A DNA stretch of 64,000 nt from Natronococcus sp. A-GB7. GTDB taxonomy: Archaea > Halobacteriota > Halobacteria > Halobacteriales > Natrialbaceae. The translations under genes and the position numbers were made by a program. Location: positions 124,001 to 188,000 of the forward strand of contig NZ_JARUKV010000004.1 in NCBI RefSeq assembly GCF_029688865.1, in the 5' to 3' direction. This document shows positions 24,766-34,320 of the stretch, one piece after another. Under the pieces are notes generated by a model. The model was not told the DNA's origin and made no database searches. It worked only from the letters and a program-made list of their open reading frames with translations. How positions within the stretch are numbered: position 1 is the first letter of the stretch; the number at the start of each line of letters is the position of its first letter.

Positions 24766-25791
24766 ATGGCACCCAGCCAGAACCCGAACGGGGGACTGAC
24801 TCGACGAACCGCGATCACAACTATCGGCGGGATCGGCCTGGCGGGTCTCGCCGGCTGTATGGGCTCGGACGGTGACGGACTGTCGGGCGACGTTGCTGCG
24901 TCCGGCTCGAACACCGTCGCACCGATCACGCAGGTCGCAGCCGAGGACTTCGAAGCGGAGTACTCCGGCGTGGCGGTCGCCGTCGAACCGGAGGGGACCG
25001 GCGCCGGCTTCCAGGAGTTCTGTCAGGCCAACTCCGACTTCCAGAGCGCGAGTCGGGAGATCACCGACGAGGAGATCGACCTGTGCGGAGAGAACGACGT
25101 CGACTACACCCACTACACCGTCGGGCAGGACACCCTCGCGGTGGGCGTCAACGAGGACAACGACTGGTGTGAGGAGATCACGCTCGACGAGCTCGAAGAG
25201 ATCTGGCAGTTCGAGTCCGACGTCGAGCAGTGGAGCGACGTCCGCGACGACTGGCCCGACGAGGACATCGCGCTCCACGGCCGGGACTCCGCGTCGGGAA
25301 CGTTCGACTACTTCACCGAGCACATCAACGGCGAGATGGGCAACATCCGCGACGACTACTCCGCGACGAGCCAGACCGACGAGATCTGGGACGCCGTCGC
25401 CGACAACGAGTACGCGCTGGGCTGGGGTGGCGTCGGCCACCTCCGCAGTCTGCAAGAACAAGACGGAACCCTCAGAGCCGTCGAGGTCGAAAGTGACACC
25501 GACGGCGAGTTCTACCCGCCCGAGGAGGAGTACATCGAGGGCGGAGAGTACTCCCCGCTCGCTCGGCCGCTCTTCTTTTACTTCAACCACGCCTCGCTCG
25601 AGGAGGATCCGGACCTGATCGGCTCGTTCGCTCGCTTCTACATCAACAACCAGCACGGGTTCGCCGAGGAGGTCGGCTTCTATCGGGCGACCGACGACGA
25701 CGTCGTCGAGAACCACGACCAGCTCGACTCCGTCCTCGAGGAGATCGGCGAGGATCCCGACGAGCTGACGGTCGAGCGACAGGATCCCTAG
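24766..25791 (+). CDS. pstS: Phosphate ABC transporter substrate-binding lipoprotein
   Basis: A 341-aa PstS. Tat signal LTRRTAITTIGG and lipobox GLAGC (Cys at about 31). The mature domain opens with ASGSNTVAPITQVAAEDF (phosphate-binding Ser/Thr loop) and has GTGAGFQEFC, FQSASREI and GRDSASGTFDYF (second anion loop, about 176-187). It captures extracellular phosphate for PstCAB. First gene of pstSCAB-phoU-phoU2. Confidence 0.95.
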   Translation: MAPSQNPNGGLTRRTAITTIGGIGLAGLAGCMGSDGDGLSGDVAASGSNTVAPITQVAAEDFEAEYSGVAVAVEPEGTGAGFQEFCQANSDFQSASREITDEEIDLCGENDVDYTHYTVGQDTLAVGVNEDNDWCEEITLDELEEIWQFESDVEQWSDVRDDWPDEDIALHGRDSASGTFDYFTEHINGEMGNIRDDYSATSQTDEIWDAVADNEYALGWGGVGHLRSLQEQDGTLRAVEVESDTDGEFYPPEEEYIEGGEYSPLARPLFFYFNHASLEEDPDLIGSFARFYINNQHGFAEEVGFYRATDDDVVENHDQLDSVLEEIGEDPDELTVERQDP

Positions 25792-25821
25792 CGCGGCGAA
25801 CGCGACCTCACAACTGCTACT

Positions 25822-26895
25822 ATGAGCACTGAAAACCAACCTGGACCGGGGATTTCGGGCGACGACAGCCTCGACGCCGACCACGAGGCGAACAGACGGA
25901 TCCGGCGCGTCTTCTTTTCGTGTGCGCTGGTCACCGTCCTGACGACGATCGCTATCTTCCTGGTCCTGTTCGACAACGCTGCCAGCTACTTCTTCGGCGC
26001 TCGGATCAGCGAGCTGATCGCCGGTGCGGACCTCGAGCGGACGGTGACGTTCGGCGAGTTCTTCAGCGGAACGCGGTGGGCGCCCGATCACTCGACGCCC
26101 GCCCACGGCGTGCTCCCGATCGTCTGGGGGACCCTCGCGATCACGATCGGCGCCGGACTGGTGTCGATCCCGATCGGCACCGCGACCGCGCTGTTTCTCT
26201 CCGAGTACGCCGAGGACGCGACCCGAAACAGACTGAAACCGATCCTCGAGGTGCTCGCCGGGATCCCGACGATCGTCTACGGCTACTTCGCCGTCTCGTT
26301 CGTCACGCCCGTCCTCGTGGGCGGGATCGCGTCGAACCTGATCAATCCGGCGGGCGCGTGGCTCGAGTCGATCAGCCACCTCGCGCCGTTCGTTCTCGAG
26401 CCCGCGGCCGACTGGATGATGGCCCAGAGCGTCGGCCGCTACAGCATGCTCGCGGGTATCATCGTCGTCGGCACGATGACGATCCCGATGGTCTCCTCGA
26501 TCAGCGAGGACGCGATGCAAGCCGTGCCGGACGATCTCCGCAACGGCGCGTACGCCCTCGGCGCGACGAAGTACCAGGTCGCGACGCGCATCGTGCTTCC
26601 GGCCGCGGTGTCGGGAATCTTCGCGTCGTACATCCTCGCGCTCTCGCGGGCGATCGGGGAGACGATGGCGGTCACCCTCGCCGCCGGCTTCAACGCGAAC
26701 CTCACCGCCAACCCGTTCGACGAGATCATGACGATGACGGCCTACCTCGTGTCGATGGCTCGCGGGACGAGCGCCGTCGGGACCGTGGAGTATCAGAGCC
26801 TGTTCGCCGTCGGCCTCCTGTTGTTCCTCATGACCCTGTCGATGAACCTCATTAACGATCTCTTGAAACGGCGATTCCAGGAGGAGTACAGATGA
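25822..26895 (+). CDS. pstC: Phosphate ABC transporter permease PstC
   Basis: A 357-aa permease with six predicted helices plus an extended, partly extracellular loop (about 55-90). The EAA-type loop DDLRNGAYALGATKYQVATRIVLPAAVSG (about 235-263) is typical of PstC/A. The stop overlaps the pstA start by 4 bp. Pairs with PstA to form the channel. Confidence 0.94.
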   Translation: MSTENQPGPGISGDDSLDADHEANRRIRRVFFSCALVTVLTTIAIFLVLFDNAASYFFGARISELIAGADLERTVTFGEFFSGTRWAPDHSTPAHGVLPIVWGTLAITIGAGLVSIPIGTATALFLSEYAEDATRNRLKPILEVLAGIPTIVYGYFAVSFVTPVLVGGIASNLINPAGAWLESISHLAPFVLEPAADWMMAQSVGRYSMLAGIIVVGTMTIPMVSSISEDAMQAVPDDLRNGAYALGATKYQVATRIVLPAAVSGIFASYILALSRAIGETMAVTLAAGFNANLTANPFDEIMTMTAYLVSMARGTSAVGTVEYQSLFAVGLLLFLMTLSMNLINDLLKRRFQEEYR

Positions 26896-27809
26896 GCACG
26901 AAACGGGAGGAGCTCTTCGCCGACGTCGACCTCAGCCAGGAGAAGCTGCTCAACCGGCTCTTCCACGGCCTGCTCGCCGCGGCGTCGCTGTTCGGGCTCG
27001 TCATGCTGGCGCTGTTGCTCCTGGACGTGCTCTGGGAGTCCTCACAGGCGCTGCTCACGTTCGACATCGACATCGGACAGTTCCTCACCGGAACGTCGTC
27101 CTCCCGGGCGGAGCAGGCCGGCTTCGGTGCGTCGATACTCGCGTCGATCTGGTTGATGGTGCTGACGGCCGTGCTCGCGTTTTTCATCGCCGTCGGCTGT
27201 GCGATCTACCTGGTCGAGTACGCACCCCGGAACCGGGTGACGCGGCTGATCGAGGCGAACCTCGCGAATCTCGCGGGAGTCCCCTCGATCGTCTACGGGC
27301 TGCTCGTCCTGGCGCTCATCGTCAACGACGCCGGGCTGGGATCGGTCATCCTCGCCGGGGCGATCGCGCTCGCCTTGCTGATCGTGCCGATCATCATCGT
27401 CGCGTCGATCGAGTCGATCCGTGCGGTCCCCAGCAGCGTCCGCGACGGCTCCTACGCGATGGGCGCGACGAAGTGGCAGACCATCCGAAAGGTGGTCCTG
27501 CCACAGGCGATGCCGGGAATTCTCACCGGGACGATCCTGGCGCTCGCCCGCGCGATCGGCGAGACGGCACCGCTGATCATGGTCGGGACGCTGCTGCACG
27601 CGACGCGATACCCGATGGGGCCGCTTTCGGACTTCAGCGCGATGCCCACCCAGATCTACAACTGGACGTACCAGGCCGACCGAATGTTCAACGGGCTGGC
27701 GGCGCTCGGAATCGTGGTTCTGCTCGTCGCCCTGATCGCCCTGTACGTCCTCGCGGGATACCTGCGCAGGCGGTACGAAACCGAGGGAGGGACGATAAGC
27801 AATGTCTAG
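26892..27809 (+). CDS. pstA: Phosphate ABC transporter permease PstA
   Basis: A 305-aa permease with six predicted helices and the loop [29 protein letters not shown] (about 188-216). It overlaps pstC by 4 bp and pstB by 8 bp, so the genes are translationally coupled. Confidence 0.94.
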   Translation: MSTKREELFADVDLSQEKLLNRLFHGLLAAASLFGLVMLALLLLDVLWESSQALLTFDIDIGQFLTGTSSSRAEQAGFGASILASIWLMVLTAVLAFFIAVGCAIYLVEYAPRNRVTRLIEANLANLAGVPSIVYGLLVLALIVNDAGLGSVILAGAIALALLIVPIIIVASIESIRAVPSSVRDGSYAMGATKWQTIRKVVLPQAMPGILTGTILALARAIGETAPLIMVGTLLHATRYPMGPLSDFSAMPTQIYNWTYQADRMFNGLAALGIVVLLVALIALYVLAGYLRRRYETEGGTISNV

Positions 27810-28668
27810 TGACACGCCAGACGGACGAACGGTCGACGAATCGACTGACGACCCGCTGATACAGACGGAGATCGACGCCGAGCCCAGCCCGAGTCGCGAC
27901 GCCGAGCGCACGGAGACGATCGTGCGGACGAAGGATCTCTCCGTTTACTACGGCGACGACCGGGCGCTCGACGACGTCACGTTCGAGATCCCCGAGAACC
28001 GAGTCACCGCGATGATCGGTCCCTCGGGCTGTGGGAAATCGACGTTCCTCCGCTCGATCAACCGGATGAACGACCGCATCGACGCCGCACGCGTCGAGGG
28101 CGACCTCTACTTCCACGGGAAGAACGTCTACGACGACGACGTCGACCCGGTTGCCCTGCGCCGGAAGATCGGGCAGGTGTTCCAGGCCCCGAACCCGTTC
28201 CCGAAGTCGATCTACGACAACGTCGCCTACGGACTGCGCGTCCAGGGGACGGACGAGGACGTAGACCTCGACGACGCGGTCGAGCGCGCCCTTCGCGGGG
28301 CGGCGCTGTGGGATGAGGTAAGCGATCAACTCGACGAATCGGGACTCGACCTCTCGGGCGGCCAGCAACAACGGCTCTGTATCGCCCGCGCCATCGCCAC
28401 CGATCCCGAAGTGATTCTGATGGACGAACCGACGTCGGCGCTCGACCCCGTCGCCGCCTCGAAGATCGAGGACCTGATCGACGAGCTCGTCGACGAGTAC
28501 ACCGTCATCATCGTCACCCACAACATGCAGCAAGCGGCGCGGATCTCGGATAAGACCGCCGTCTTCCTCACCGGCGGGGAGCTCGTCGAGTTCGACGACA
28601 CCGCGACGATCTTCGAGGACCCGACCGACCCGCGGGTCGAGGACTACATCACCGGCAAGTTCGGCTAA
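27802..28668 (+). CDS. pstB: Phosphate ABC transporter ATP-binding protein PstB
   Basis: A 288-aa ATPase. Walker [10 protein letters not shown] is at 73-81, followed by [10 protein letters not shown] (PstB-typical). Then [20 protein letters not shown], signature [15 protein letters not shown] and Walker [14 protein letters not shown]. An N-terminal extension of about 40 acidic residues precedes the core. Powers phosphate import and probably signals to the PhoU proteins. Confidence 0.96.
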   Translation: MSSDTPDGRTVDESTDDPLIQTEIDAEPSPSRDAERTETIVRTKDLSVYYGDDRALDDVTFEIPENRVTAMIGPSGCGKSTFLRSINRMNDRIDAARVEGDLYFHGKNVYDDDVDPVALRRKIGQVFQAPNPFPKSIYDNVAYGLRVQGTDEDVDLDDAVERALRGAALWDEVSDQLDESGLDLSGGQQQRLCIARAIATDPEVILMDEPTSALDPVAASKIEDLIDELVDEYTVIIVTHNMQQAARISDKTAVFLTGGELVEFDDTATIFEDPTDPRVEDYITGKFG

Positions 28669-28670
28669 CC

Positions 28671-29330
28671 ATGTCACGAACGGACTACCAGCAACAACTC
28701 GAGACGCTTCGTACGGACGTCGTAGAGATGTCTGCCCTCGCCTGTCGGCGACTCCGGCGGGCACTCGAGGCCTACGAGCAACGGGATGCCAGACTCGCCG
28801 AGGACGTTATCGAGGGGGACCACGAGCTCAACGAGCTGTACCTCGAGCTCGAGCAACGCTGCATCGAGCTGATCGCGCTTCAACAACCCGTCGCGGGCGA
28901 CCTGCGCTTCATCGCCTCCTCGTTCAAGATCATCACGGACCTCGAGCGGATCGGCGATCTTGCCGTAAACATCGCCGAGTACGCCGATCGCGGCCAGGGG
29001 AGCCGGTATCCGGATATCGATATTACGGCGATCGGCGAGCGGACGGTCGGAATGGTCGAAGACGCCATCGAGGCCTACGCGACCGACGACGCCCCGTCGA
29101 CGTACGATGTCGCGGCGGCCGACGACGAGGTCGACGCGCGCTGTGAGCGGGCGAGCGAGGTCGTCATCGAGGACCTGCTCGAGACCGAGGTCGGCGACGA
29201 GTCGCTGCTCGAGGACGTCTCCCGGATGCTGCTGACGATCCGCGACCTCGAGCGCGTCGGCGACCACGCGGTCAACATCGCCGCGCGAACGCTGTACATG
29301 GTCGACAACGACGACGAGCTGATCTACTGA
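28671..29330 (+). CDS. phoU: PhoU phosphate signalling protein
   Basis: A 219-aa protein made of two PhoU three-helix repeats. The metal-binding motifs are ITDLERIGDLAVNIAEYA (about 84-101) and IRDLERVGDHAVNIAART (about 188-205). It starts 2 nt after pstB and overlaps the next gene by one base. In bacteria PhoU links Pst transporter state to the phosphate regulon; archaeal signalling partners are not known. Confidence 0.94.
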   Translation: MSRTDYQQQLETLRTDVVEMSALACRRLRRALEAYEQRDARLAEDVIEGDHELNELYLELEQRCIELIALQQPVAGDLRFIASSFKIITDLERIGDLAVNIAEYADRGQGSRYPDIDITAIGERTVGMVEDAIEAYATDDAPSTYDVAAADDEVDARCERASEVVIEDLLETEVGDESLLEDVSRMLLTIRDLERVGDHAVNIAARTLYMVDNDDELIY

Positions 29331-30334
29331 TGAGTCAGCACCGTTCGGAGAACGGATCCTGGGAGCCCGTCGAACGAAAGGTTCAGCTGGCGGGCAACTC
29401 CACGTTCGTCGTCTCCCTGCCGAAGGAGTGGGCCCTCGCACAGGAGCTCGAGTCGGGGATGTCGATGCATCTCTACCCCCACGAGGACCGCGTCGTCGCC
29501 TCGGCCGAGACCATTCCCGACCAGGATCGAAGCGCGACCGTCGACGCCGCGGCGGTCGACGACGAAACCGTGTTGCGACGCGTTCGCTCGGCGTACGTCG
29601 TCGGACGCGACCGGATCACGATCGTCGGCGCCGACGGGCTCGGCCAGGAGGCCCGGCGCGCGCTCGATCGGGTCGTCGGTCGGCTCGTCGGCGTCGAGAT
29701 CGTCGAGGACGCCGGAGAGCGGATCGTCGTCCAGGACCTGCTCGACGTCGACGACGTCTCGCTGCCACAGACGCTCGTTCAGGCGCGCCAGCTCGCCCTC
29801 GAGATGCACGCCGACGCCCTCGAGGCGCTGGTGCGGGACGACGAGGAACTCGCCCGCCGGGTGATAGACCGCGACGACGAGGTCGATCGGCTGTTCGCGT
29901 TCGTGAGTCGCGGGTTCCACTGCGGCCTCGAGGACGTCCACGAGATCAACCGGCTCGGCACGGATCGGGCCTCGGCGTTTCGGGACTACCGGATCGCCCG
30001 CCAGCTCGAGCGCGTCGCCGACCACGCCGAACGGATCGCGACCGTCGCCGTCGCCCAGTCGGGCCCGCCCGCCGACGGGATCGGCGACTCGATCGAGACC
30101 GTCGGTGCCGACGCGCGACGCCCCCTCGAGCTGGCGCTCACCGAGGAGGGAGACCGCGCGGACGACGCGATCGAGGACGCCCTCGTGGCGATCGAGGAGC
30201 TGGATCGTCGACTCTCCGAGAGCGACGATCCCGACGCCTACCGGTACGGAACGGTCCTCGAGAGCCTGCGGCGAACGGGAGCGATCGCCGGCAACGTCCT
30301 CGAGGTGACGAGTGAGTCGAGGATCGGTCCGTAA
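29330..30334 (+). CDS. AbrB-PhoU fusion regulator (second copy)
   Basis: A 334-aa protein with an N-terminal SpoVT/AbrB domain (KVQLAGNSTFVVSLPKEWALAQELESGMSMHLYPHED, about 12-50) and PhoU-like helices behind it, with RQLERVADHAERIA at about 223-236. The first PhoU motif is less conserved than in the copy at 23012..24007. The start overlaps the phoU stop, so it belongs to the pst operon. Likely a DNA-binding phosphate regulator acting with PhoU. Confidence 0.88.
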   Translation: MSQHRSENGSWEPVERKVQLAGNSTFVVSLPKEWALAQELESGMSMHLYPHEDRVVASAETIPDQDRSATVDAAAVDDETVLRRVRSAYVVGRDRITIVGADGLGQEARRALDRVVGRLVGVEIVEDAGERIVVQDLLDVDDVSLPQTLVQARQLALEMHADALEALVRDDEELARRVIDRDDEVDRLFAFVSRGFHCGLEDVHEINRLGTDRASAFRDYRIARQLERVADHAERIATVAVAQSGPPADGIGDSIETVGADARRPLELALTEEGDRADDAIEDALVAIEELDRRLSESDDPDAYRYGTVLESLRRTGAIAGNVLEVTSESRIGP

Positions 30335-30480
30335 GTGGGGCGGTCGTCGATCGGGGCGGGAAATCGGACGGCGCCGTTCGATGTCGGCCCGTGATGACTG
30401 CTACGCTGTCGTCTCTGCTCTCGGTTGAAGCGCTCGGCTGGCGAGGCTGCAGACACCATTTTCGGTTCGGCGGCGAGATT

Positions 30481-31458
30481 TCAGTCGGTTAGTGGTGCCT
30501 GAGCGATTCGGGAGGGCTCGTAGAGCACCGGCGCGTCGTCGAGTGTCGTTTCGGTGATTCCGAGCAACGTTCGTCGAAACGCCGGCCCCTCGGCCAGCAA
30601 CTGGTAGGCTTCCGTCCGACCTACTTCGCCCGCGTGCGAGACCAGCCACACGTTCGTTCCGGTCTCCTCGATCTCGAGCAGGCAGTACGCCTGCGGGTAC
30701 GACGCGACCGCGGGCGAGACGAGCTGTCGGACCCCGTTCCGTCTCACCAGCGACGGGAGGTGGTGGTGGCCGGAGACGACGAGGTCGACGTCGTGGCGCT
30801 CGAGGATCGCGCCGAACCGCTCGCGCTCTCGCATCGTGAACGTCTCCCACGTTTCGGTCCGGCAGAGGGGCTGGCGGACGATCGGGATCGGATTGTGGTG
30901 ACAGACGACGATCGACGTCTCGGCCGCCGGCAGCCGCTCCTCGAGCCACTCGAGTTGGGGCCGCGAGATCCGTCCGCGGTGGGTGTCGACGTAGGGGCCG
31001 TCGCCACCGGAAGCGCTGTCGACGACGAAGAACGCGACGTCGCCGACGTCGTAGCGGGCCGGCAGCGAGCCGTTCGCGTACCGATCCGCGAACGCCGCGG
31101 CCGACGGACAGCGGTGGTCGTCGCTTCGCTTCTGGAGATCGTGGTTACCCGGGGTCGCGAGAAACGGAACTTCGAGCTCCTCGAGCAGCGTATCGAGCCG
31201 TTCGTAGTTCCAGGGCTCTCCGTCCTTCGTAAGGTCTCCGGGGAAGATCGTGAGGTCGACGTCCCGGTCGTTGATGTCGTCGATCACCGCCCGGAGCCGC
31301 TGTTCGGTTCGATGAAAGACGCGATACGTTCCCGTCGCGCGCGTCGCGACGTGTGGATCGCCGACGACGGCGATCCGTCGGGGCTCTAGCGCGCGGGGCC
31401 GCTCGAGCCGTCCCAGGAGGAGGCGGTCGCCGACGGCCGACAGCGGTTTATCGGTCAT
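30481..31458 (-). CDS. Metallophosphoesterase (calcineurin-like)
   Basis: A 325-aa protein with the full metallophosphatase motif set: GDPHVAT (D-x-H, about 33-39), FPGDLTKDGE (GDxxxDG-like, about 72-81), PGNHDLQ (GNHD, about 102-108), CHHNP (about 164) and SGHHHLPS (GHxH, about 205). No signal peptide, so cytoplasmic. It lies 0.3 kb downstream of the phn transporter on the same strand, with a motif shared with the pst promoter upstream. That suggests hydrolysis of an imported phosphate ester under phosphate limitation. Confidence 0.85.
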   Translation of the reverse strand: MTDKPLSAVGDRLLLGRLERPRALEPRRIAVVGDPHVATRATGTYRVFHRTEQRLRAVIDDINDRDVDLTIFPGDLTKDGEPWNYERLDTLLEELEVPFLATPGNHDLQKRSDDHRCPSAAAFADRYANGSLPARYDVGDVAFFVVDSASGGDGPYVDTHRGRISRPQLEWLEERLPAAETSIVVCHHNPIPIVRQPLCRTETWETFTMRERERFGAILERHDVDLVVSGHHHLPSLVRRNGVRQLVSPAVASYPQAYCLLEIEETGTNVWLVSHAGEVGRTEAYQLLAEGPAFRRTLLGITETTLDDAPVLYEPSRIAQAPLTD

Positions 31459-31632
31459 CGGACGAGCTCCAGCCCGTTCGCTCGATTCGACGTCACGACA
31501 CCGACGCCGGACTGCAACCCCTCGGTTTCCCGCGACACACGCAGCCGTGGATGCATGCTGTTCGCCACGCCGTCACCGAAAAATAACGTTTCTAGGAGGC
31601 GTGCGGTCGGATACAGCTGCGTCGCGATCGGT

Positions 31633-31648
31633 ACGTACTGGTCCGTAC
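31633..31648. promoter_or_regulatory. Putative Pho-type operator before the metallophosphoesterase gene
   Basis: ACGTACTGGTCCGTAC matches the centre of the pst palindrome (24655-24670) at 15 of 16 positions. On the minus strand a TATA-like TTATTTTT (31578-31586) follows about 47 bp later, giving a leader of roughly 95 nt to the ATG at 31458. The rest of 31459-31754 shows no gene. Confidence 0.45.
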
Positions 31649-31754
31649 GACTCGAGAGCGGGCGAGCGAGGACGGTGGAACGATATCGATTCGCAATTCA
31701 GAGCTGAACGTCGTGGGGGTCAGCTCGAACGGTCGAGAAACGCGAATCGAACGG

Positions 31755-32561
31755 TTAGCTTACCAGCTTCCTGACCTTCGCGGAGACCAGCTCGCTGGCT
31801 ACGACGGTGAGCAAGATTGCGAGCAGGATTACCGACACCGACTGCCACTCGTAGAAATCCATGAGCCCCGTCAACTCGAGCCCGATTCCGCCGGCGCCGA
31901 CGAACCCGAGAACGGTCGACGACCGGATGTTGATATCCCACCGGTGGGTCGTAATGCCGACGAACAGCGGCATCACCTGGGGTGCGACGCCGTAGATGAG
32001 GCGCTGACGCCCGTTCGCGCCCGCGGACTCGAGGGCACGAACCTGGCCGGGATCGATCTCCTCGATCGCCTCAGAGAGGAGTTTTCCGATGAAGCCGATC
32101 GATCGGATCGCGACCGCAAGGACCCCCGCGAAGGCACCGGGACCGAACAGGATCACGAAGATGATAGCCCAGATGATGGTGCTGACGGTTCGCGTGACGG
32201 TGATGAGCAGCCGTCCGATCACGTACGTGACGTGGTTCGGTGTCGTGTTGCTCGCCGCGAGGAAGGCGATCGGGACCGAGAGGACGGCGGCGAGCCCGGT
32301 TCCGAGCAGGGCGATGTTGATCGTCTCGATCATCGGCCCGACGATCTCGCCGGTGTAGCCGTAGTTCGGCGGATACATCCGGGAGAGCAGGTCCCCGACC
32401 GCCTGGACCGATGTCGAGAGGTAGCCGTAGTTGATCCCGAGGATCTGCCAGGCGTAGACGACGACCGGAATCGCGAGGAGGACGGCCGTGAACCGCAGGA
32501 TCCTGGTTTTGACGTCGTACCGCTGCCAGCGCTCGTACTCCTCGGCGGTCGGTTCGAGCAT
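31755..32561 (-). CDS. phnE: Phosphonate-type ABC transporter permease PhnE (second copy)
   Basis: A 268-aa permease beginning MLEPTAEEYERWQRYDVKTR, with about six helices and the PhnE-typical loops IGKLLSEAIEEIDPGQVRALESAGANGRQRLIYGVAPQVMP (about 158-198) and HRWDINIRSSTVLGFVGAGGIG (about 206-227). Start ATG 32561 overlaps the stop of the preceding permease (TGATG). A much longer in-frame reading exists upstream but overlaps two real genes in another frame and is rejected. Confidence 0.92.
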   Translation of the reverse strand: MLEPTAEEYERWQRYDVKTRILRFTAVLLAIPVVVYAWQILGINYGYLSTSVQAVGDLLSRMYPPNYGYTGEIVGPMIETINIALLGTGLAAVLSVPIAFLAASNTTPNHVTYVIGRLLITVTRTVSTIIWAIIFVILFGPGAFAGVLAVAIRSIGFIGKLLSEAIEEIDPGQVRALESAGANGRQRLIYGVAPQVMPLFVGITTHRWDINIRSSTVLGFVGAGGIGLELTGLMDFYEWQSVSVILLAILLTVVASELVSAKVRKLVS

Positions 32562-33397
32562 CAGCGGATCCGCCTCCTGATCATCGCGCTGGCGACCTCG
32601 CCGAGGAGCACGATCGCGACGATAACGAGCAGGATCGCGAGCGCGAAGTCGTACTGATAGCGGTCGAACGCGTTGAGTAGCGTGAAGCCGATCCCGCCGG
32701 CGCCGACGATGCCGATGATGGTGCTCGAGCGGACGTTGATATCCCATCGGTAGATCGCCAGCCCGATCATCCGCGGTAACGCCTGCGGAACGACCCCGTA
32801 GAGGATGACCTGCAGCCTGTTCCCGCCGGCAGCCTCGATGGCGCGCAGCTGGTTCATGTCGATGTTCTCTAAGTCCTCCGCGAGGATCTTCCCGTAGAAG
32901 CCGATCGTCGCGAACGAGAGCGTGAGTGCGCCAGCGAAGGGGCCGAACCCGACCGCGACGACGAAGATGATACCGATAATGAGGCTGTGGAACGACCGCG
33001 AAATCATGATCAGTCCGCGTGCGAGGTAGTACACCGGTCGCGGTGCGAGGTTCGCAGCCGCCGCGAACGCGACGGGAACGCTGGCGATGACGCCAACAAT
33101 GGTCGCGATGACCGCCATCGCGAGGGTTTCGCCGACGCCTTCCCTGATGAGTTCGCGCTCCCGCTGACCGAAGTCCGGGGGCCACATCGACGCGAGGAAC
33201 TCGACGGTCGCTCCGGTTCCCTGCAGGAACCGCTCTGGGGAGATGCGGATCGCCCACGCGCTCCAGAGGACGAACGCAGCCAGAATCGCGTACGTCAGGT
33301 ACTTGACCCGATGGCTCGGGAAGGCGGTCGGTCGACGCCAGACGACGTACTCGGACCCGTCGTCGGAGCGAAATCGGTTCGTGATCGCTCGAACCAC
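32561..33397 (-). CDS. phnE: Phosphonate-type ABC transporter permease PhnE (first copy)
   Basis: A 278-aa permease with a GTG start, beginning 2 nt after the phnC stop. Family loops: YGKILAEDLENIDMNQLRAIEAAGGNRLQVILYGVVPQALPRM and YRWDINVRSSTIIGIVGAGGIGFTLL. Two different PhnE genes imply a heterodimeric channel. Overlaps the following permease gene. Confidence 0.92.
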   Translation of the reverse strand: MVRAITNRFRSDDGSEYVVWRRPTAFPSHRVKYLTYAILAAFVLWSAWAIRISPERFLQGTGATVEFLASMWPPDFGQRERELIREGVGETLAMAVIATIVGVIASVPVAFAAAANLAPRPVYYLARGLIMISRSFHSLIIGIIFVVAVGFGPFAGALTLSFATIGFYGKILAEDLENIDMNQLRAIEAAGGNRLQVILYGVVPQALPRMIGLAIYRWDINVRSSTIIGIVGAGGIGFTLLNAFDRYQYDFALAILLVIVAIVLLGEVASAMIRRRIR

Positions 33398-33399
33398 GG

Positions 33400-34242
33400 T
33401 CAGTTGAGCCCCCGCTGGATCTCCCGTTTCTCGAGCGACGGCCCGTTGTCGGTTTCGTCCGTCGCTTCCGCGGCTCGGTCCGGATCGGAATCGGACTCGG
33501 ATGGGTCGCCGTCGCGATAGATGCGATCCCTAGCCGACGCATCGAGCTCGACCGGCGGTCCGTCGAAGACGACCGCGCCGTCGGCGAGGCCGATGAGCCG
33601 ATCGGCGTACTCGAGCGCGAGGTCGACTTCGTGAATGTTGATCAACACAGGAATGTCCTCGTCACGAGCGATCTCGGTGAGTAGCTCCATCACAGCACGG
33701 GAGGTTTCCGGATCGAGGCTACTGGTCGGCTCGTCGGCGAGCATGATCTTCGGTCGCTGGAGGACTGCACGGGCGATCCCGACGCGCTGTCGCTGCCCGC
33801 CTGAGAGTTCGTCGGCGCGATCACGTTCGTGACCGCCGAGACCCACTCGATCGAGCGTCTCACGGGCGAACTCGACGTCCTCCTTCGGAAACTTCCGGCG
33901 GAACGCCTTCCAGGTGCTCAGATAGCCGAGCCGGCCCGAAAGGACGTTCTCCATCACCGTGAGCCGTTCGACCAGGTTATACTCTTGGAAGATCATCGCG
34001 ATGTCCCGACGGGCGCGTCGCAGTTCGCGCTTCGAGAGGTCGGTCAGCTCGGTTCCGTCGAGGGAGACCGTTCCCCGAGTCGGCTCGGTAAGTCGGTTGA
34101 TCGACTCGATAAGCGTGCTCTTTCCGGCCCCGCTCGGTCCGATGATCGCGACGACCTCGTTACCGGTTACGTCGAATGAGACGCCGGTTAGCGCTTCTTC
34201 GCCGCCTGGATACGTCTTCGCTAGTTCTCGTACACGTAACAT
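33400..34242 (-). CDS. phnC: Phosphonate-type ABC transporter ATP-binding protein PhnC
   Basis: A 280-aa ATPase. Walker [10 protein letters not shown] is at 35-43, then [27 protein letters not shown] (PhnC-typical), signature [16 protein letters not shown] and Walker [14 protein letters not shown]. The long acidic C-terminal tail (after about 245) is a haloarchaeal addition. Confidence 0.94.
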   Translation of the reverse strand: MLRVRELAKTYPGGEEALTGVSFDVTGNEVVAIIGPSGAGKSTLIESINRLTEPTRGTVSLDGTELTDLSKRELRRARRDIAMIFQEYNLVERLTVMENVLSGRLGYLSTWKAFRRKFPKEDVEFARETLDRVGLGGHERDRADELSGGQRQRVGIARAVLQRPKIMLADEPTSSLDPETSRAVMELLTEIARDEDIPVLINIHEVDLALEYADRLIGLADGAVVFDGPPVELDASARDRIYRDGDPSESDSDPDRAAEATDETDNGPSLEKREIQRGLN

Positions 34243-34320
34243 CGTGTTGAAACGTTCGTTCGGTAGTCGATACAGGCCGTGTTCCCCACCGAACGAGGGG
34301 AACGGTGCGAACGGACCGAC

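Noticed and set aside
31755-33542. A 595-codon open frame on the minus strand including and extending beyond the second phnE
   Set aside because: Its first half is Arg-rich sequence overlapping phnC and the first phnE in another frame. Only the last 268 codons (from ATG 32561) look like a permease.
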